From positions 124,001 through 188,000 of the forward strand of contig QJPP01003490.1 of assembly GCA_003996215.1 (NCBI GenBank): a stretch of 64,000 nt of DNA, given 5' to 3'. Below are positions 11,721 through 23,787 of this stretch, piece after piece (the stretch's first letter is position 1; each line of letters begins with the position of its first letter). A program made the translations under genes and the position numbers. The notes below the pieces were generated by a model. That model saw nothing but the letters and a program-made list of their open reading frames with translations. It was not told the DNA's origin and made no database searches. This stretch comes from Jaltomata sinuosa. Its lineage: Eukaryota; Streptophyta; Magnoliopsida; Solanales; Solanaceae.

Positions 11721-13940
11721 TGTCGCGCCCCATTTTTCTCGCGAAAAGCGGGATTCGATGTGATAACTCTTTTTAGGATAAAAGAGCGTGAAGAGTCACC
11801 ACCTAACAAATTAAGGTGCGTTAGGGCACCATACTACACTAACTACAATTAAATTAAATTAAGGTCTATGTTACCAGAGAATCGAGTAAGGGTTTACGTT
11901 ACCTCAAAAGGAAGGTGTTAAGCACCTTTCGAGGTTCACAAATGTGGGTCTCTGCCGAATTCATTATTATGTGGTAAGATCTAGTGATAAACAAAGGGTC
12001 GATGAATTTATTAACTTAAAATGACTATATGCTAATCATACAAAATTCATCTTTAGAAAAGTAAGCAAATTAAGAATTAATTCTACTTAATAAATCTAGC
12101 ACATGAGATAAATAAATAAATATACTAATTCATTTACCGATTAAATAAATTATTTCTTAACATGCGAATCTAAATAACTAGGTAATTTAAACATAGAAAA
12201 AACCTTTCTTTTAAATTAAATAAATAAACAAGGCGTAAATTATTATCCAGTGAATACGAATTTAAGTGATTAAAGCGATTAAATAATGAATTTATTTATT
12301 AATTATTTAAAACAAGTGGGTAAAACTAAACATATACATTTGATTATTAGTTAATGTATACAAATCTAAAGATCTAGGTGACTAATCATGCGAGAATTAT
12401 TAATATTAGATAAGTGAAAGGAGAGAATTTAAAAGAAAGGAGAATTGATTCAGAAAGCTAACATATTACGTACAGTTAATTATTCCTCTTCATTTACTCA
12501 AGTGAAAACTACATCATATTACAGTGGAAAAATAGCATACTAAAAACAAAATATTAATTACCCCCCAAATAAATAAAAGAACAAAAAATAATATGGAATA
12601 AAATTAGCTTTATAAAGTAAAAATGAACTTAAGCTTTTCAAAGGACTCATGAGAAAATTTAAAAGGTTTAAATGTTTGTTGCTTTTATAAGGGATGATGC
12701 CACCATATTGTTAATCGCACTCCTCCATTATAACAACAATTTGATTGGAGGTCGGTTTTATAGTTTAAAAATAATAATAATATTTTTTGAAGACCAGTGA
12801 AAGATTTCAATTTTAAATATAGGCACATAGGTATATTTACATATAAAATACACATAACCTCTTTTAAGAAAACTTTGGTAGGTGATACTCCCGGGAGTGC
12901 GTCGGCTTAGTTTTAAAAATTTAGAAATTAGACCTCATAATCCTTTTCACTTTTCCGCTAACTATATGTTAGGAGATAGTATTTGGATATAGAGTTTATA
13001 ATTATAAAACACATTTCCAGTTCCAATTGTAAAAGAGGATTGGACAATGACTTTAAATAAAAAAATGGAAATGATGGGTTGGCGAGAAAACTGTTGGTTT
13101 GAAAGTAAAAAGAAAGATAATATTTTTACGCAAATAGCAGATAGTTCCCAGACCCTCTAGGCATCCCCTTCATTCAATGTTCATAGAATATATACAAATT
13201 TATTACAACATAATTGAGTAAATAATAGAATAACGATCCCAACAAGCAAATACTGAAGCTTCGGAGTTCTGAACTTTCCCCGCCCAGGCAGACTCTTCAC
13301 CGTCTCAAAGCAATTGCCTTCTAGTAAGAATCATTTTAAGTACATAAAGATACACCCATACACGCCATACATGTTCACACTAAGCAAACAAATATGTGCA
13401 CAACACCTGAAATTCAACTTTTAAACTACTCTCATAACTAGAGAACTGATGCGTAAAGACATATTCAACAAACGACGTGAACATAATATAAAATCAATGC
13501 ATATAGGTATGGGAGTTACAAATAACTACACTCTTTTTAAACAAACACACAACTAGCTTAGCACACTTAATGATTTTATACTATTTATGACAATTTATAC
13601 TCCTTTAAGTACTCGATAGCTATATATTTACCCATAAAACATGTAAGAGTTGTATTAAATCTTTCATGCCAAGAGCGCTAATTAGTATATGCTTTAACTT
13701 GTACATCACTATCACAAAAATAAAGCTATAACAAACTACCACATTAAGAGTTGAAATTACTACAACGGAAAACTAACCGGTTTAAGAAGAAACAATCTAG
13801 TAAAACAACAGTAGCACCAAGGTGTCCTTTCCAGAGATGCCCCAACTTTAAAAAAAATTGAAAGAGAGGAGAGCAGTCTACAAAGTCATAGAAAGTGTGG
13901 GGAACTTTCAGTATCCTCCAAATAGAGAGGGGAAGATCCC

Positions 13941-13948
13941 CTTATATA
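13941..13948 (-). promoter_or_regulatory. Predicted TATA box in the D LTR (left copy)
   Basis: Minus-strand TATATAAG (+ strand CTTATATA) sits in CTATATAAGGGG, a good plant TATA context. It is conserved at 45242-45249 in the other LTR. It would place the U3/R boundary near 13910, about 2.2 kb from the LTR end. Confidence 0.5.
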
Positions 13949-16520
13949 GTAGAGAATGATCATGAGTTATAAAGCCAACATCAATCAAGGAAATCTCTTC
14001 CTTAAATAACTAAATCATGTTGTATTTACGAAAATCAGAATTTACCAAAATAAATCAGTACCAAGTTGCTATTTTACACTAAAGTAAGTAAGAAAAGCAT
14101 TGATCGTCAGATATCATGCCTTAAAGAAAGCAAGTAAATCAAACAGGTTCAAATTTGCCTTAAACAAAATAAGTAGAACTAATAAAGTTAAGTACAAAAT
14201 AAATCACAATTTGCTACAAATAATGAAGTAAAAGCTGTCCATACTACCACGAAAGGGGAAAATCATTTAGTATGCAGAGTTTACCATAAATGGACAAGTA
14301 TAAAATTGTGTAAATTAGTTAAAAGAATCAAAAGGAAAGGTGCATAAATCATAAAGATTTCCTTTGAATCGTATCAACTAAACCAAAATTACAGTCATCC
14401 TATAAGTAAAGGGATTCATCTAAGCATAGTATACTTAGTTACCATATTAACATATGACTTAAGGTTGTTACATGATTTCAAATCAAGATATACACAGAAC
14501 AATCTGCCATTTACCACAATCAACTCTTGAAGCCAAGTAAATGAATCAAGACATACCAAATTTTATCATAACTAATTAAATACTAAAGCTATCACAACAA
14601 CTAGAGGAAACAAGTAATCAAGGCTAACAAGATTGCACAAATAATTCAAAACGAGTTTGAAATAGCATCCAAAATGTTTAAATTTCAAGAAATGTTTCAT
14701 GGGCATGTGTTCAAATGTAGAGAGACGAATGAAAAATTAATCAATCCGGCTCATTAAAAATTAGAAAAGTAGTGCAAAAACATGGCTCCCAAAATTAGGA
14801 TTTCTCACATAGAGCAATACACAAGCATAAAGAACATGAATGGGCAAGTATTGAATAATTTTAACACTAAGTACGCATCGATTTCCAATCTCAGAAACAA
14901 CCAAAATAAATTACATAACTAATTGAACATAAGATGAATACCAAAAGATCATACTAGACACCAGTTGTAAGAATCTATAGTAAAATGATTCTTCGATGCA
15001 CAACAGCGAAATGAGGACTGATGGGTGAACTCTCTAGCCTCTAGGTCTTCGAACAAATTCCAACACAGTGACAAACTTGGCATTGATATTCTCTTCATCG
15101 AAATTCTTCATACTTTGCCGGAGATGAGAAACCTTTGAGTATATATATATATATATATATTGAGATTTTAAACAAGGAAAAAAGAGAGGAGGGTACGGGG
15201 TCTATTTGGTGGTTGACCAGAGTAGGAGAAGTGGAGGAGGTGAGCAGAAGAGGAAGAATATAGGGCAGCTAGTATGGAATTTTACTAGGGTTTCGTCGGT
15301 GGTGGCAGAACAGTAACATGGGGGGTCATTGGATGGATGCAGTGGTGGATCAGCGGTGGTGAAAGAGATGAAAAAGAGGAGATAGACTGGAAAGAGGAGG
15401 TGATGGTGGTGCAGAGGTGGCCAAAAAGAAGAGGTGGTTAAGGTAGTGGCAGGTTGATATTGGGGAAAAAGGAGAGGACATAGAATAGAGGAGAGACGGT
15501 AGTGGTCTGAGGTGAATGAAGCGGGAGAGGTTGGAGAAAAAAAAAGAAAGGGAAAGGAGGGAGAGAGGTTTTTGTGGTGGTGTTAGTCCAGAGAAGATGG
15601 TGGCGGTGGTGGAGGCATTTAGAGAGGGGAGAAAAGTGTGGCGGCTGGTGGAGGCAGAAGTGACTGGGGATTAAAGTGGGTTTGTAATGACCCTTCCGGT
15701 TATTTATGTGTGTTTGCCTTTCTTGTATCATTAGAGCTTGCCTGTAGTAGCCACAAGTCATTTATGGCTTGCTGGGATTGGTAGTTCGGTGTCCGGGCCA
15801 TTTGTTTGGTATTTTTGAATTTTCCTTGGTTTAGAGCTTTAAGTTTTTGAAATCATTGACTTTGGTCAACATTCTTGGTGAACATGCTCGGAATCAATTT
15901 TTGATAGTTTCGTTAGCTCCGGAGCATGGACTTTGGTCTAGTAAGACCTTTGGTTGGGCTTTGGGAGCTTTTCTTCTTGGAATTCTCTCTCGTTTTGTGT
16001 TTTCAGGCCAGTTTGACTTGTTTGGTTGACTTTGGTAAACATTTGGGAAAGACGGCCTCGGATGGAAATTCCGTCAGCGCTTTTAGCTCTGAAACATCGA
16101 GTTTAGACTAGAGGGACCATTGGTTTAGGTCTCGGGTGAGCCGGACTTATTTTGGATGCTCGGTTGGCTTTAGCTAGTGTTTACATGGGTAAACAATCCT
16201 CCAAAACGAACCTCGTATTGAAGTTTTATTGATTGTGTTGAGTCTGGAACATCGTTTCCACTCTAATAGCATATTTGGTTTTTGAGTATAGGGTTCTGAT
16301 TGTGCCTGGAACACCCCATAGAAGGTTTGGCTATTGTTGGTTTTCTGCAGCAGAAATTTTTCAGCGCCAACGTCACTCGGGCAATGCTAACGGCGCTAAC
16401 TTGTGATTTTTCACTTTAGGGAGATCACGCTAAAACAACACAATTGCGATGGTTTATGGTCCTTCCATCAGTGCGATTGCGCTCCTTTAGCGCCAATGGC
16501 GCTGACTTGCGTCTAGCCAC

Positions 16521-16527
16521 TATAAAT
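16521..16527 (+). promoter_or_regulatory. Predicted TATA box of the B 5' LTR
   Basis: TATAAAT in CCACTATAAATTC, conserved at 23781-23787 in the 3' LTR and at 30892-30898 in an A-family LTR, each time just after a cluster of GC palindromes. Confidence 0.55.
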
Positions 16528-17894
16528 TCTTTCTCCTTCATTTTTATCTCTTATTTCTTAATTTCCCTAACTCCAAATCAGTTTCCACTCTCTAGAAATT
16601 ACTCCAAGATAGTTCTAAGCTTGGGGATTCATTTAGTTGATAAATTTTGTCGCTCCCTCGTCACTTGGTACCTTCCCCAAATTTTCTTTTTCTCCATTGT
16701 TACAAACCTCCATTGATGAGTTGCTAAAAACCTTGGGTCTCTTGGATCGAAGTTGCCTGCTTGGACTGCATGCTCGTGGGTTTGGTAGTCTCACTTCCTT
16801 GGCGAATTTAATCTCATCATGGTGCGTGGTTTCTTGCGTTAATTTTTTGTTTATTCTTGAAATTCCTTCTTTAATTTCTTACTTGGTGGGCTGTTTTGAT
16901 GTCTCAATTTCTTTCTATTTCTGCTCAATTTTTGAGCATGTGCTCCCGGGATGGTAAGGAACACATGGGTATTTTTCATTTCTGGTTTTGGGTTACGGGA
17001 CCCACGGGCCCGCTTATGACCCAGATTGCAACCTGGTTATGCTTATAGCATTATGGGTATTATTGGTTTTATTTTGATGTATAGATCCTTGTTTTTATAG
17101 TGGGGAAGCTTGCGGATACTTCTCATGGGAGATAGGCTCCGGTCTTGTGGATTGGATTATGCGCGCGTGCTCGGGTTTTCTAGTAGGTTACGGTTTACTT
17201 TTTAGACTGAGTTTAGTTACATTTTATATGTTGATATGTTACTGGAATGTTAGGTTGGACTTTAGGTAGATTTAGGCTTAAATCTTGTTTATTACTTTAA
17301 ATTTTCCATTTCAGATTATAGTTTAGAATTATTGTGACTATCCTTAGACTAGAAGCTTGTAGTATCGTTATGGCTAGCTTAGAATCCCTAGTGTTGCTTT
17401 TGGGAGGTTTTTGAGGTAGAGTAGAGACTCTTTGTGCTCCCACCGTTACATTTATGTTCTATTTGCTTTATTCAATTGTTGTGTGAAACAGTGGACCCGA
17501 GGCCATAGCTTGGATATGGACGGAGCTCCAGGTCAGTTCTCTTGGTTTGGAGGGTATTTTTCCCTGTTTTTGCCTTGTTGTGTGTGGTTTCCTCTGGTTT
17601 TGGTTATTTCACGCTTATTCTACATTGCATATTATTGATACAGAAAGGAAGTACTTTTCAAGGTTTTTGGATTAAAATTGGGGTACTACGGCCATGGTGA
17701 CCTTCGAATTTTTAAATAAGTTTATCCTGGGGATTGTTTTACTAATTTCATAAAGGAAGGGAAAAACATATATTACTTATATGCATTTACTGATAAGCCC
17801 GATGTTCATTCCCGGGCGCCCGATGCTATATTTCGGACTTTTACTAAACTTTATCGAGTTTTACTACGGATTTCGAAAGGAAAAAGAGAAAGCA

Positions 17895-18235
17895 CTATTT
17901 TACTCATATGTGCATAGTTCAATGAGGTATTTCTGGGCTTATACTCTATCTATATATATGCATAGTCCGATGAGGTATTTTCGGGCTTTTACTTTACATT
18001 CATCTACATATTTATGCATAGTCCAATGAGGTATTTTTGGGCTTATACTATTATGCACCCATCTATATATATGCATAGTATGATGAGGTATTTCTGGGCT
18101 TATACTCTCTAAATATATGTGCATAGTCCGATGAGGTATTTTTGAGCTTATACTATTATGCACCCATCTATATATATGCATAGTCCGATGAGGTATTTCT
18201 GGGCTTAGACTATTATGCACTCATACATCATATCA
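17895..18235 (+). repeat. Tandem repeat array in the B 5' LTR
   Basis: Six imperfect units of about 46-60 bp, each with TGCATAGTCCGATGAGGTAT followed by TTxxGGGCTTxTACT and an ATATATA linker. The array recurs at about 25168-25490 in the 3' LTR. The minus frame at 17939-18220 is a by-product of the repeat. Confidence 0.88.
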
Positions 18236-18916
18236 TATTCAATCGTTGCATTGGTTTGAGTGCACTTGGATTATTGGTTTCCTGGATTAATTCTGTTATT
18301 TGTTCCTTCTTATTGGTTTGATTTGTTCCCTTTTTGGTGTTATAACTAGATTTAGGTGGATCCCTGTATTTTTGCTTACTTTCCTATAATGTATTACTTA
18401 TATATTATCTCTCTGCGCTCGATCGGCCTATGATGCCTACTGAGTACCCGTTGTATTGGTTCTCATACAACACTCTGCATCTCTTTCTGGTGGAGATACT
18501 AGTGTAATCTTTCATCATTGATCATGTGAGGACTCGTGCAGCTTTTGGGTCTTCGAGACTAGGGTGATCTCCTGACGTTCGGGGCTTGACCACATCTTAT
18601 CTTTTGGCACTGTTACTCCTTGTACTTTCGAAGACAAATTTATATTGTATTTTGTTACTTCTAGCACTTGTATTCTATTAGAAGCTTCTTTACTGTCGAT
18701 ACCAAGTCTTGGGGTTGTTGTAGTTTCATTATGTATATACTTCAGGTTATTGCTTCCGTTTTGTCCTGTCTTTACTTTATTCTTCCGCTAATTTCTACTT
18801 ATTATGCGTATTGGTTAGGTAGTAGCCCATTACTCACTTTTTTGGGCTACGGAGATTGGTTCACCTACTAGGGGGTTGTAGGTGCCATTATTACCTTATA
18901 AATTGGGTCGTGACAG

Positions 18917-18931
18917 TTGGTATCAGAGCTC
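18917..18931 (+). promoter_or_regulatory. Met-tRNA primer binding site of element B
   Basis: TTGGTATCAGAGCTC starts one base after the 5' LTR. It is an intact match to the usual plant initiator Met-tRNA site. Confidence 0.93.
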
Positions 18932-19121
18932 TAGGTTAACTAGTGTCATGGTACAGAAGCAAGTGTCTATGTAGAGTCTCGCTGATCGGTACAATGACAT
19001 CCGTATCCTATCTACGGGAGGATGTAGGGCATTATTAAGAAAAGTTCTATCTTCTTGGCTCCTTATCATGCATTCCTAGTTCTATTAACTTCTAAACTTT
19101 AGTTGTTTCATTCCTTCTCAG

Positions 19122-20330
19122 ATGCCTAGGATGAGTTCGACAGCAGGCAATGTCGAGGCTTTTGTACCTGTTTCTCCAGTACTTCTGCCAGTGCCAGGAC
19201 GTTAGAGTGAGGGTTTATCGTATCAAATAGGGGGTATGGGATCAGCCCAACCTCTGATTGGATTCATGGCTACCCCAGTTCATTAAGACATCGTGGCTAG
19301 GACGCTGAGTCCTACAGTGAGTTTTTTAGTACCCGGTTCTATGAATTGTGCTTCAGCTGGTGTTAAGTTTCCAGTTCTTCAACAGGGTTGTATGTTGGTA
19401 TTAGACTATGAGGTGAGATTTCATGAGATAGTTAGAAGTACTGTTAGGGCTGCGCCTATATAGTTTGACAGAATTTAGGGCTTTGTTGAAGGGTTGATTT
19501 CACCACTCTGAATAGAAACTGAGAACTTGGTTATAATTGGGACTACCTTCTTTCAGGTGGTCGATCATGCTTGGGATATTGAGGGGTTGTGTCATGAGGC
19601 ATATGGAGGTAAGATGCATCGCTGTCAGGGCTATTTTTAGGGTTTGCATTCGAATCATGTAGGTCATGGTAGCCAGTAAAGTTAGTTGGATTCTCTCATC
19701 GAGGTGCTTCTGGTAGGGTTTTTTATACTTGTGGTGAGCAGGGAATCTTTTCTAGGACTTGTTTGAGATTCAGAGAGTTTGACCCCTCTGTGTTACAGCT
19801 TCACGAGGTACTCATTCAGGTCCCATAGTTCATGGTAGTCATTCAAATTTAGCCAGGTCAATACAACAAAGTATGGTTGGCCGGGGTTGTTTTGAGTCTG
19901 GCTAGATAGGCCATTTTGCTAGAGAATGACCTTCAGTGCAGCACCCTAGGCAATGTGATTAGATGGTTCAGGCCCCCAGGGCTCCAGCACCACCGGCTAG
20001 AGGTAGTGCACAAGGTAGTAGGAGTGGTCTCTGGATGGTTAGAGATGGCTTTCAGCTAGGTGGTTCAAATATCTATCCAGGGTTGTCAGGAATCGTGCGT
20101 CAGGGACAAGTTTCCTCGAGTTGCTACGGTTGTGGAGTGGTTGGTCACTATGTTTGAAATTGTCCCCGAAGAGGATGGTCTAGCCTTCAGCTTTGACCTC
20201 TAAGTCCAGAGTTAGACCCCATCAGTTTGATGCCTCTCTTGGTGGGCCAGAGGTAGAGGTTCCTAATATCGTCGCTCCAGGTAAGGTTTTTGTTGCCTTT
20301 TGCTAGTGAGAGTACTATTCACGTGTGATT
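19122..20330 (+). pseudogene. gag: Broken gag of chromovirus B
   Basis: Position after the primer site and an ATG at 19122 (MPRMSSTAGN) suggest the gag start. Only scattered fragments can be read. The clearest is the zinc knuckle at about 20113-20170: C-x2-C-x4-H-x4-C, reading CYGCGVVGHYV then a stop, then NCP. A Gly/Ser/Arg-rich stretch before it (19963-20110) fits the usual region ahead of the knuckle. Stops and frameshifts are dense. In a working element the product would be the RNA-binding structural protein. Confidence 0.7.
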
Positions 20331-22952
20331 CTTTTCCATCTTTCATAGATTTTCTTTCATGCCTACCTGCTGCTAGTTTAGTTATTTGACTACTTGAGTT
20401 ATAGTGATTTTTGCGTGTATTTTTGTGGTAGATAATTCCTTAGTAGTGGATGGGGGAGAGTTATCTTTGATATATAGTTACCCAGAGTTGCAGCTTGTGG
20501 GTAGTTCTTGTTAGTCTTTTCTGGTGGGTCTTCTTCCCAGCTCATCTTGGTTCTAGACTTGGTTGAAGGTTTCCTTTCCTAGCTGTCCTAGATTGTTGTT
20601 ACCTAGGCTATTACCTAGCAGTTGCTAGAAGTCCTTGTGCTAGTTTTTATTTTCATTATCTGCTAATTAGGGTCGACCTCTTTGTTTGGTTGGTTTAGGA
20701 GGTTGGCAGGTATGTGGATTGTCCCTATAGTGTCCTTCAGTTTCTTGTCCGATTGGGTTGTTTTATTGTTTCCCCAGTCCCAGTTGGAATGAATTTCAAT
20801 TCGTAGTTCTTCAGTTGGCCTTTGATTGTGGCATCATGGTTGAGTGGTGTTAGTAGTAATTTGTTAAATTAGGCACCCGACCCATCCTTCTCATGTCTTA
20901 TTGAGTGAATACAGTATAGATATGGGAGCTAAGGGAGTGAGCTCCAGGTGTATCTGAAAGGCGGGTCTGTCAGCTTGGTTGTACATTGGGATAAGTTTGT
21001 GAATTTCATCATATGCTAAGGAAGGGTTCAGTTTAGTGAAACAGAAGCGATATGACTCTTTATTCAGTCATATGTGTTTTGGTAGATGACTGAGGTAACG
21101 ACTGAGAATTTCTTTAGGTTTTGTCTTGGTGACTTGATTCGACCCACTACGGATTGCAATGGCTTTTACTTCAGTTGGTTTGAGGTTTCAGTAGCAGTTA
21201 TGGGTTGGAAGACTTACATATTGAAAGCCTGGTTGAATTTGGTTCCTAAGGGTTTATTGGCAGCATACGGATTTGACAGATGCAGTGGTCAGTAAATCGG
21301 GATTAGATTTCAGAATCGTGGCCTAACAGACTACTTCATGTGGTTCGTGGTTGGTTTTTTTCAGTTACAACTTCTTGGGTTGGAAGGCATTGAGTTCAGA
21401 CGACTTAGTTTCCCTATTTCAGTTGTGGAGTGACAACTGGCCTTGGACACCTAGTCCTTGGCTAACCTTTGAGTTAGGTTGGACATTCCAGATTTTGACG
21501 GTGTTCTAGATAGTATGAGATTCCTTCTACCATGGTTAGATAGACTCAGCGGTGTGAGTTTGAGATTCAGTAGTGGTGTATGTTATATCTGATCAGGTTG
21601 TACAGGTTAAGGCTAGTGAGTCTATTTTAAGTTCTAATGGTACTTTGGGATCGATCGTTGTCTTCATTGGCGAGAATTTGAAATGCTTGTTTAGTTGGGT
21701 CTTTAGGGTTTATCCATTATATGATATTACAACATTGGTTAGACTTGGCCAGTATGGGCTAGAAGTTTGGTATGTTGCGTGCTTTGAGATGGTTGGTTTG
21801 TGTGCTGATATAGTAGAGGGGTCAATTTTAGCCAAAGGGGTAAGTTGAAGATCTATGCAAGGATTTCTATGGCTAGATGGCAGCTTTGAACCCCAGGGAC
21901 CTTTTCCTTTGCCTTTAGGGTGTTTTTACTTGATATTCGTGGCATGGTGGGCTTCTTCCTGAGGTGAGAGTTGCAAGGAAAATTCAAATATGAGTGGTGT
22001 TTGAGTATTCTTAGAGTTTGGAGCTTAGCTGGTGATTTTGGACTTGTTGTAGGCTTACCACACTCCTTGTAGAGGCTTGGTTTTGGTTTGGGTCTTTTGG
22101 GCAGGTTGCCCTGGTTCATTCGCTTCTAGTTGATTCAGACTTGATACGGTTTAGTGAAGTTGGGTTCATTGTATAGTTTGGAAATTTCTCCATCAACACA
22201 AGGTGTTCATACATGGCTTTCCTAACACTGGTGTGCAACTTCAGTCGGGTTCAGTTAGCAAGTTTGACATTAGCAAAAGTGTTCGTTCGCTGGTTGATGG
22301 TCAGTTGGGGCAGGTACCTCTAGTTTTCGATGATATGATAAAGGTTGTTATCTTGAATGGCAAAGGCTAGTAGACTATAGCTTGGTTTGGAGAGAGTTTG
22401 AGCAAAAAGGGTGACTTCATTTGTGGTAGAGTATAAGTGGGAACTATGAATCTCTGGGGTGTCAGTTGATGCTTCGAAGGTGGTTTGGATATTGAACTTA
22501 CATGAAACTTCTTGTTCGTGGTGCAAAAGGATTTAGTTCAAAATAAAAAAAAAAGTGGTTTTGCGAATCAGCAGGTTCATGAGTTAGAATTTTGGGTGAT
22601 GGCTTTCTGGTAAACTTGGTCGTGGTTTCTAAGATTTGAGTTATGTGTGTTCGTCACCTTGGTTCTCTGGTTTCAGTGATGTGTCGGTGTTTTCCAGTTG
22701 AGATTCTCTAGGTTTAGTTTGGGTTGGCAAACCCTTGGTGTTTTGAAGTTTGAATTGGAATCTAGCTTGGCTAGTAAGAAGTTTAGGCTTGGTTGCTTTC
22801 TTTGGTTCTTTTGTGTCGAGTGCCGTATAGTCGAGGAGGCTACCCGGGTTGTCTGAGAGAGTAGTGCGGGCTTTGTATCCCATGTTCTTAAATCTCTAGT
22901 CTTTTCTTCTTTCTTGACTTTCAGGGATGAAAGTCTTTTTAGTAGTGGATGA
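20331..22952 (+). pseudogene. Remnant pol region of chromovirus B without visible RT
   Basis: A protease-like trace (NSLVVDGGE, matching the DSLVVDR stretch after A's protease) is near 20425-20470. The segment 21430-21660 resembles A's linker between RNase H and integrase (54260-54480), including the CTGATCAGGT and TTCTAATGGTA stretches. The last ~70 bases (CTTTCAGGGATGAAAGTCTTTTTAGTAGTGG, given here only as location 22917-22949) match the end of A's pol and the bases before its 3' LTR. I found no YRQLN or FIDDIL RT motif and no integrase D-D-E pattern. Much of 20480-21400 and 21700-22880 is unassigned. Confidence 0.5.
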
Positions 22953-23780
22953 TGTAATGACCCTTCCGGTCTTTTACGCATGTTTGCCTTTCTTATACTG
23001 TTAGCTTGCCTCTACTGGCCCCAAGTCATTAATGGCTTGTTGGGACCATAGTTTGGTGTTCGGGCCGTTTGTTTGGTCTTTTTGATCGTTCCTTATTTTA
23101 GAGTTTTAAGCTTTTGAAATCGTTGACTTCGATCAACATTCTTCGTGAACATGCTCAGAATTGAATTTCGACAGTTTCGTTAGCTCCGGAGCGTGGACTT
23201 TGGTCAAGTAAGACCTTTGGTCAAGATCCAAGAGCTTTTCTACTTAGAATTCCCTCTCATTTTGTGTTTTCAGGCCAGTTTGGCTTGTTTGGTTGACTTT
23301 GGTCAATATTTGGGGGAAGACGGCCTCAGATGGAAATTCTGTCAGCGTTGTTAGCTCTGAAACATAAAGATTAGGCTAGGAGGGACCATTAGTTCAGGTC
23401 CCGGATGAGCTAAACTCATTTTGGATGCTTGGTTCGCTTTAGCTAGTACTGACTTGGGTTAACAATTCCCTAAAACGACCTCGTATGGGAGTTTTTTCAA
23501 TTCCGCTGAGTCAGGAACATCGTTTCCACTCTAATAACATATTTGGTTTTTGAGTATCGGGTTTTGATTGTGCCCGGAACACCCCGTAGAAGGTTTGGCT
23601 GTTGTTGGTTTTCAGTAGCAGAAATTTTTCAGCGCCAATGGCGCCCGGGCAGCACCAACGATGCTAACCTGTGATTTTTCCCTTTAGCCCGATCGCAGTG
23701 CGATTGCGCTGGTCTGTGGTCCTTCCTTCAGCGCGATTGCGCTCATTTAGCGCCAATGGCGTTGACCTGCGTCCAGCCCC

Positions 23781-23787
23781 TATAAAT
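23781..23787 (+). promoter_or_regulatory. Predicted TATA box of the B 3' LTR
   Basis: TATAAAT in CCCCTATAAATCC, directly comparable to 16521-16527. Confidence 0.55.

Larger units (their letters stand above)
15683..18915 (+). mobile_element. 5' LTR of chromovirus B
   Basis: A 3,233-bp LTR, followed at once by a Met-tRNA primer site. It carries GC-rich partial palindromes at about 16365-16505 (such as AGCGCCAATGGCGCT), a TATAAAT at 16521-16527 and a tandem array at about 17895-18235. Bases near 18605-18620 show the unfilled target of solo LTR G. Confidence 0.92.

Noticed and set aside
22641..22981. Minus-strand Lys/Pro-rich frames of 80-102 codons
   Set aside because: They are antisense to the end of B's pol remnant and run into the LTR. 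No known family is suggested.
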